DNA of 64,000 bases. It comes from Ambrosia x helenae (taxonomy: Eukaryota > Streptophyta > Magnoliopsida > Asterales > Asteraceae). Every line of letters begins with the position of its first letter. Position 1 is the first letter of the stretch. Both the position numbers and the translations under genes were made by a program. The notes below the pieces were generated by a model. It did no database searches. It was not told where the DNA came from and saw only the letters and a program-made list of their open reading frames with translations. Location of the stretch: positions 49,901,453 through 49,965,452 of the forward strand of contig CM061233.1 in assembly GCA_030844895.1 (NCBI GenBank). The letters are read 5' to 3'. Shown in pieces: positions 58,399-64,000 of this stretch.

Positions 58399-59314
58399 TT
58401 AAATAATATACAAATGGTTAAAACTACGTGAGCTAAATAGATCTACGAACTTGGCTGTTATTTATAGATTATTCTTAGTTATCTACTAGATTTTAGCTAT
58501 GCGCCGCGCGTTTGTGCTTTTGCTTATAGCCGGTGGCATTATAGATCTCTATAGTTTCAAGCCATACAATACATATATGTAAAGCATTTTTAGTAACATT
58601 TTGTCACAGGCTTCATGATTTACACATTCCATAAAAGGCTCTATCACAAAAAGCCACGTTTGGTTCTTGTGTTTCCCTGTTGAGCCTATATTTCTATGCA
58701 TCAGCAAAATGCGTTTGTTAGTCTTCCTTCTATTATCATCTACAACTGCTTCATTGCGGCCTCCCTGATGCAAACACAGTTAAAGCATCTTACAACATGA
58801 ACACTAACTGGTGAAGGTTTATCAACTCTAATCTGGTTCTATAATGATTACTAAATTAAAATGGTAAATTAGTAAAAAATTTATTTACTTATTTCTTTAG
58901 GTCTCTTCTTTTGAGATGTTGACTTGATTTTACTTAATAGATAAACTATAAGGACCACAAAATCCTTAAATAATTTTGACCCCATGTAAAAGCATATTGA
59001 AGCTCGCTCTATTATTAATTTAGAGTGCTATTAACTATCTATAAATTAATAATCTACAATTTTATGGAGCATGTTTAAAATCTATGAGATCTTAACCTTA
59101 AGAGCTATGGAGAGTAACTAAGAAGCAACTGTTTGATGTTACATTGAAACATTCCCCCAAACTTAATCATAAATAATACAGTAGTAACATTCCAGCAATG
59201 TGACAAAATATCCAAAAACAGTATACTACCGGGCATGAAACGGGGTGGGTGTGGGCTGGATTCAGCAACTTTTCGGTCAATAAAAACATGAGTTTGTTAA
59301 CATTACGGTGGTAC
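58399..59314. other. unassigned AT-rich sequence
   Basis: No coding region, repeat boundary or RNA recognised between the probable Helitron and the LTR. CCCCCAAACTT at about 59154 is a pyrimidine-rich stretch of unknown meaning. Confidence 0.3.
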
Positions 59315-60360
59315 TGTTGGGATTCAGTGGTGTCAACTTTACTTTTTATCAAAACGGGTTTGATATATTTGTTATTAATTAAACATATAATTAACAAACG
59401 CAGCGGAATATTTATAAAATTTTAACACCAAAACTAACCGAACAGGATCTGGTTACAAAACATACTGAAGAAACAATAAGTATACCGGAGATTAAGACTA
59501 ATCTCCGGGGGGTTAATACTTACGTAACTACAGGTTTAATCCTTTACCCAAACCGTTATGACAACCCGAAAGTTTGTTAAGATGAGCGTGATAGGTATTG
59601 TGTGTGATATGAACAAGAGATTTAAGTGGTTCGGCCGTTAATGACCTACGTCCACTGTAAGGGTACCGGAATATTATTACTAACAGGAGAGAATTACAAG
59701 TGATGAGTACAGTGGTGATGGTTGTGTATGTGACTGAATACATGAGTTGCATCTGATGCTATTTATAGGCTTAATAGTGGACCGCATGGAGAGGCCCACA
59801 AGTGACACCATTGGCTTGGGCCCAGCCGGGGCCCAAGCCCATGGTCTTTCTGGAAATGGCGGGAAAGGACGAGGCACTGTAGATGACGTCAGCCCACAGT
59901 GCGGTCGTTGTTGCAGTTGGACACGTGTCCGCCCTCTGGTGGTGCACAGTAACGTCGTACTTGCTACAGTGTCCAGGCTATCTCTGCTGTCTGATTTGAC
60001 GCCTGACAGTGGAGGAAGTAATGCCTGATGGTCACTGTTCACGACAGCGTGTACAGTGCAGCCGTTCCCCTTTTGTACTATCTGCCACATGTCCTTCTTC
60101 TGTTGGTGTATGCTCTGACACAGATCCTTATGAATCTTCCTTCTGTCGTCCCTTGTACCTCCTTCAACGTGCTAAGGGAATCTTCCGCGTGTGATGGCAC
60201 GCGCGTATCAGGTATTAATTGTTGCTTATCATTTGTGCCGGCGCGCGAGGGTGTTGATTGGCTGTCCTCGCGCGACTATGATCCTGCGCCGTGACGTGGC
60301 GCAGGGTTGTTACTTAGTGGGGATAGGGACGCCTTTCAGATTAGGCTCCCTATCCCTTCA
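59315..60360 (-). repeat. 3' LTR of the Tat-like element
   Basis: 1,046 bp from TGTTGGGATTC to CCCTATCCCTTCA in plus reading. On the minus strand TATAAATA lies at plus 59760-59767. It includes GTGGTTCGGCCG and GACCTACGTCCACT, a block seen in many plant LTRs. The flanking 5-mer on the left is GGTAC; its partner is outside the window. Confidence 0.7.
59760..59767 (-). promoter_or_regulatory. TATA box in the Tat-like LTR
   Basis: Minus strand TATAAATA within GCCTATAAATAGC, fixing the transcription sense of the LTR as minus. Confidence 0.6.
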
Positions 60361-60376
60361 AGTCCCCCTAGTCTAG
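60361..60376 (-). promoter_or_regulatory. polypurine tract of the Tat-like element
   Basis: Minus strand CTAGACTAGGGGGACT lies directly before the LTR start TGAAGGGATAGGG. This places the element interior to the right. Confidence 0.6.
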
Positions 60377-60539
60377 GGCTTCTCCTGCTCGCTGATGAGG
60401 AGGTGGAGTGCTAGACTCGAAATGTAGAAGTCGCGGATGAAAGCTCATCTGCTTGCGTTGTAGCCTTTGGGGGTGTTATTCCGATTTGAGAAAATATAGG
60501 CGGGAAACGTATTTCTCCGTTTTTCGTCAAATTTGCGCC

Positions 60540-61010
60540 GTGGAGGACGTCCTCCGTCCCAACGTTGCAGTGGTTGAGCGGGGAACGTCTTTTGAAGATT
60601 TACGTCAACTTTCCGCTGAGGATGGCGTTCTCCGCCCCAACGTTGCAGTGGTTGGGCGGGGAACGTCTTTTGAAAGTTTACGTCAACTTTCCGCTGAGGA
60701 TGGCGTTCTCCGCCCCAACGTTGCAGTGGTTGGGCGGGGAACGTCTTTTGAAAGCTTACGTCAACTTTCCGCTGAGGATGGCGTTCTCCGCCCCAACGTT
60801 GCAGTGGTTGGGCGGGGAACGTCTTTTGAAAGTTTACGTCAACTTTCCGCTGAGGATGGCGTTCTCCGCCCCAACGTTGCAGTGGTTGGGCGGGGAACGT
60901 CTTTTGAAAGCTTACGTCAACTTTCCGCTGAGGATGGCGTTCTCCGCCCCAACGTTGCAGTGGTTGGGCGGGGAACGTCTTTTGAAAGTTTACGTCAACT
61001 TTCCGCTGAG
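60540..61010. repeat. 78-bp tandem array, six copies
   Basis: The anchor CGTTGCAGTG recurs at 60563, 60641, 60719, 60797, 60875 and 60953, exactly 78 bases apart. Copies 2 to 6 are nearly identical and alternate between GAAAGTTTAC and GAAAGCTTAC, giving a 156-bp higher-order unit; copy 1 is more diverged. Since 78 is divisible by 3, three frames stay open through the array, but these frames are repeat products, not genes. Confidence 0.95.
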
Positions 61011-61538
61011 ACATTTATTGCTGCTGGAGTAATTTAGTGCGGGTCTGGAGTTATGATAAATTCCAAATCATTAGTATTGAATTTGTCTCTCATAAATTGG
61101 AATAAATGCGCCTGGAATTCGAATGATCAGTTACTTCTGAGGGAAGTTTAGTGGTTGCTGATGTGTCAGCTACTTTCTGGTTGTGCAGACTGATACATGT
61201 CCCATCGTGGTTGCAATTATCAATATTTCGTCTGTGTCAGGAGCGTGGGGTTTCACGCGTCTGACATTTTTTCTTCATGGTTGAGATTGTGCCACGTGTC
61301 GAAGGGCACGTGTTGTCTGTCAGGCGCGTGGGTTGCCACGCGCTTGAATGGTTGATGTTGTGAGATCTATTGACACGTGTCGATCATCGAGCGCCTGTGT
61401 AGTGTACAACTGTCATACACTTCCATCCAGGCCACTCGTTTTCATTGCGGACACGTGTCATCATCTTGTGATCAGAATTTGAAAAGTTGTGACGGTTTAC
61501 ACTCCCCCGGTGGGTCCCCCTGCCATAAATGCGATGAG

Positions 61539-61546
61539 TATATAAG
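61539..61546 (+). promoter_or_regulatory. TATA box of the antisense gene
   Basis: TATATAAG within GAGTATATAAGGCC, followed after about 30 bases by a pyrimidine-rich leader (CTTCTTCCACTTTTC), about 280 bases before the ATG at 61826. The arrangement fits a plant pol II core promoter with a long leader. Confidence 0.6.
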
Positions 61547-61825
61547 GCCTGTTGTGGCTTATTTGAACGGTTATGCTCTCTAATCTTCTTCCACTTTTCT
61601 TTTTCTCTCTTCATTCTCCGGTCAATCCCCGTTTGAAGTTTCCGGTTAATCTTTGAAGATCTTGATCTTGAAGATTTATTTGAAACTTCATATTTCTTCT
61701 TCGTTGGTGTCTTCCATTCATCTTTGTGTTATTTTCTGGTCGGTTAACTTCTTATTTCCCACTTTCGTTGAAGATTTTGTTTGATCTTCAAACTTTCCGG
61801 TGAGTTTTCCAGATTCTTCATTATC

Positions 61826-64000
61826 ATGTCTGAGAGTGCTAGTGTTTCTGAGGAGGTTGTGGGGGAGCAGCCGGAGGAGGTGGTGCAGGAGACCACCGTG
61901 GAGGGTGGAAAAATCAAAGAGAGGAAACTGATGTCCAACACTTGCTGTGTTTGGAGTCAAGAAGCCTTCAACCGGTTTCTTGTTATGTATGGGATCTCGC
62001 CGGAGTGGGAGCCCACCCTTCCAACTCCGACCAGCACTGTCCTCTCGGCCGGTACCGGCCGGTTGGCGCTGTACGAGGCCCACTTTGCTAAGTGTGGGTT
62101 CCGCCTGCCGTGTACTCGGTTCCAGATCGACACCATGGTGGCTTATGGTGTTGGTCCTACGCAACTAACCGCTTTTGGGATGCTGCGGTTAGTGCATTTC
62201 GAAGCTTCTTGCCGCGCCCTAGACATTGAACCCACTGTCGAGCGGTTCAATGTTTTCTACTTTATGGCGCGGGATGAGATGTGGTTCTCTTTCAAGCCGC
62301 GTCCCAAAGTGCCGCCCATGGCCACCCATACTCCTAAGTCCTTGCATTGGGCTAAGGAGAAGTTTTTCTTCGTGAAGAGGGGTGTGATACCCATTAGTCT
62401 CCCCTGGAAGGTGATAGGGGATGGGCAGCGGGTGGCGGACATGCCTGTGCCCAAGGACTTCAAGAAGCAGGCGTGGTTCCTCGCCCTTACCGCCAATGCC
62501 ACTAAATTGGAATTCCAGAACCTGACTGAGGGAATTTTCTTTCTTCTGGGGATGAGTCGAAATGGCATCCGGGCGGGTAAAGAGCCATATATTGCGCAGG
62601 AGGGTAAGTATAATGTCATTATTATTCATTATTGGTGTTTCCTGCGCTCCTTTCCTTATTGTTTGTTAATATTGCAGGTGTAAGTAAATTTGAGTTTTAT
62701 GCCGCCCGCCAGGATAAAGGTATCAAGTGGAGGCCTTTGGCGGAGGGTCAAACTTCGTGTTTGGACGCGCTTGCTGACCGGTTCTACTACCCGGATTTAA
62801 CTTCTGCGCCCAAACCTTATTACACAACTGGTGAGTCTCCCAGCCCTTTATTTGATAGTATTTTTGGGGATGATACTGTGGGGGAGACTCCGCCGGTAGG
62901 CTCGTCCGCGAGGCGTGGTCGTTGGAAGCACGCTCCGCGGAGGCACAGGTACCGAGCCATGATTACCCTTTCTGACTCGGGTTCTTCCGTTTCAGCAGGA
63001 GAAGCTGTAAAAGGGCGTCGACGGAGGAAGGATGGGCCCCCCTCTGAGGATGATGAGGAAGCGGAATCTTCTCAGCTGGAGAAGAGGAAAAAGTCGCGGA
63101 CCGCTGGGCCGGTGAAGGAAACTCCAGTCGCGTCTGGCGCTGGAGGTGGTGAGGGATCGGTGCCTGATCCGGACCCAGTTAATATTTCTAAGGGCCCTGT
63201 TGGAAGTGGTAGCGTTGGCGGGCCCGTTTTCAGCATGGGCATTGGTGCTGCCCCTGCGCGCCAACCACTCTTCCAAAAGTTATTGAGGAAGAAGACTCCT
63301 GGTAAGTTCTTTTTTCCTCCCTTCTCTTCTTTTCTATTTTCATTGATTGTATTATTATTGATGTTATTGTTGACTTGCAGTGGCGCCGAAGATTGTGCCC
63401 TCTGCACCCTTGTCTTCCTCCGCCGAACCGGGCGTAGGGGAGGAGGATGCCTTGTGGAGGGAGCAGGAGCTTGCGCAGGAGCAGGTGCGGGCCGATGAAG
63501 CCTTGCAAAAGGCTGAGGCTGAGAAGGCCGCTGCTGCCAAGCAAGCGGCAGCCGATGAAGCCCGCCGCCGGGCTGAGGCGGAGAAGAAGGCTGCTGCCGA
63601 TGAAGCTGCAAGAAAGGCTGAGGCAGACAAGAAGGCTGAGGCGGACCGCCTTCGCCTCCAAGAGCAAAAGTTCTTGGAGGAAAAAACCAAGCTTGCTGAG
63701 GAGCGCGCCGCAAAGGAGCGTGCCGAAGTTGAGAGCCGGGAAATGGCTTCTGATGGAGGGGATGCCTTTGAGAGGGCTTTGCTTCAGCAGGGCGCCTCTG
63801 GGGCTGGTGGGAGCGGCTCGCTCCGGGATCGGCGCGAGGCTTCCAGGGTTGGGGAGTCAGCAGGAGTCTATCACGGCTCCTGTTGGTCTGGCGGTGATGC
63901 CATCTGGCGCCCTCGTTGGGCAATAAGGGAAAACACATTGTTTTCCAACTCCTTGGCTGCCGAGGAGTTTGTCAGCGAGGTGGTGCCTCCCTATGAGCGC
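61826..64000 (+). CDS. spliced gene with putative 'gypsy-type transposase' domain, antisense in the Tat-like element (3' open)
   Basis: ATG 61826-61828 (MSESASVSEEVVGEQPEE). Exon 1 is 61826-62603, intron 62604-62677 (GTAAGT...TTGCAG), exon 2 62678-63301, intron 63302-63380 (GTAAGT...TTGCAG), exon 3 from 63381, open at the window end. Both introns are phase 1 and removing them keeps the frame. Residues about 30-270 (FLVMYGISPEWEPTLP, GFRLPCTRFQIDTMV, KEKFFFVKRG) resemble the plant domain called putative gypsy-type transposase (Transposase_28); its real function is unknown and no catalytic motif is evident. Exon 2 encodes a basic/acidic low-complexity stretch; exon 3 an Ala/Glu/Lys/Arg-rich likely coiled coil. 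The region is clearly more GC-rich than its surroundings and has no stop in the visible part. Confidence 0.75.

Larger units (their letters stand above)
59315..64000 (-). mobile_element. 3' part of a minus-strand LTR retrotransposon, probably Tat lineage
   Basis: A minus-strand LTR (59315-60360) is followed inward by a polypurine tract, a tandem array (60540-61010) and an antisense spliced gene (61826-64000). Tat-lineage Ty3/gypsy elements (for example maize Grande) are known to have a long, repeat-prone region and extra, sometimes antisense, ORFs between pol and the 3' LTR. The pol and 5' LTR would lie to the right, outside the window. The lineage is inferred from architecture, not from pol. 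Confidence 0.6.

Noticed and set aside
60540..61010. CRISPR-like array
   Set aside because: Direct repeats are contiguous 78-bp units without unique spacers, in a plant retrotransposon context.
60445..61037. Three overlapping long frames (189, 194 and 155 codons) on both strands
   Set aside because: They are products of the 78-bp tandem repeat, whose unit is a multiple of three; no domain and no codon preference beyond the repeat.
63072..63938. Minus-strand 288-codon frame rich in Pro and Gln
   Set aside because: It is the reverse of exons 2-3 of the spliced plus-strand gene and runs through both exon and intron sequence; composition reflects the GC-rich Ala/Glu coding strand.

Overview
This is a stretch of nuclear DNA from a flowering plant. 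It is AT-rich and almost entirely made of nested transposable elements; I found no intact ordinary host gene, rRNA, tRNA or CRISPR array. The element types (a Sirevirus-like Copia with a large third ORF, a chromovirus, a Tat-like element with an antisense gene, Helitrons, hAT MITEs, CACTA ends) fit a large eudicot genome. My recollection that similar third ORFs are abundant in Asteraceae makes a daisy-family plant likely, but that is inference.

Layout. 1-1259: three CACTA-like right ends. 2050-6291: a minus-strand Ty3/gypsy remnant (gag fragment, PBS, one LTR). 6555-21693: a 15 kb minus-strand Copia of Sirevirus type with two LTRs, a long gag with two zinc knuckles, pol, and downstream of pol a third reading frame of about 1,200 codons. 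21694-40494: an old plus-strand LTR element, split by a 14.5 kb minus-strand chromovirus (25956-40445, TSD CCATA/CCATT). Each LTR of the chromovirus was later hit by a solo LTR of one family (28351-30272, TSD CATGG; 37299-39918, TSD AGATC). 41162-43129: a Helitron carrying a piece of a UDP-glycosyltransferase gene, inserted in a GATAT-rich repeat. 43977-56076: a hAT-type MITE (8-bp TSD GATATGAT) split by a second Copia (44250-55919, TSD GTTAA). That Copia holds a Helitron in its 5' LTR, a 2.8 kb solo LTR in its leader and a hAT MITE in its 3' region. 56277-56729: a sister of the split MITE (TSD ATTATATG). 57919-58398: a probable small Helitron. 59315-64000: the 3' end of a minus-strand element, probably Tat lineage, with LTR, polypurine tract, a 78-bp tandem array and, in antisense, a TATA-driven spliced gene that is open at the window edge.

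All the retroelement pol genes seen complete are broken by stops, frameshifts, duplications or an active-site change. The only long reading frame that looks intact as far as it can be seen is the antisense gene at the right end. Target-site duplications let the order of insertions be read directly for most of the right two-thirds of the window. Element ends were read by eye; LTR identities were not computed.
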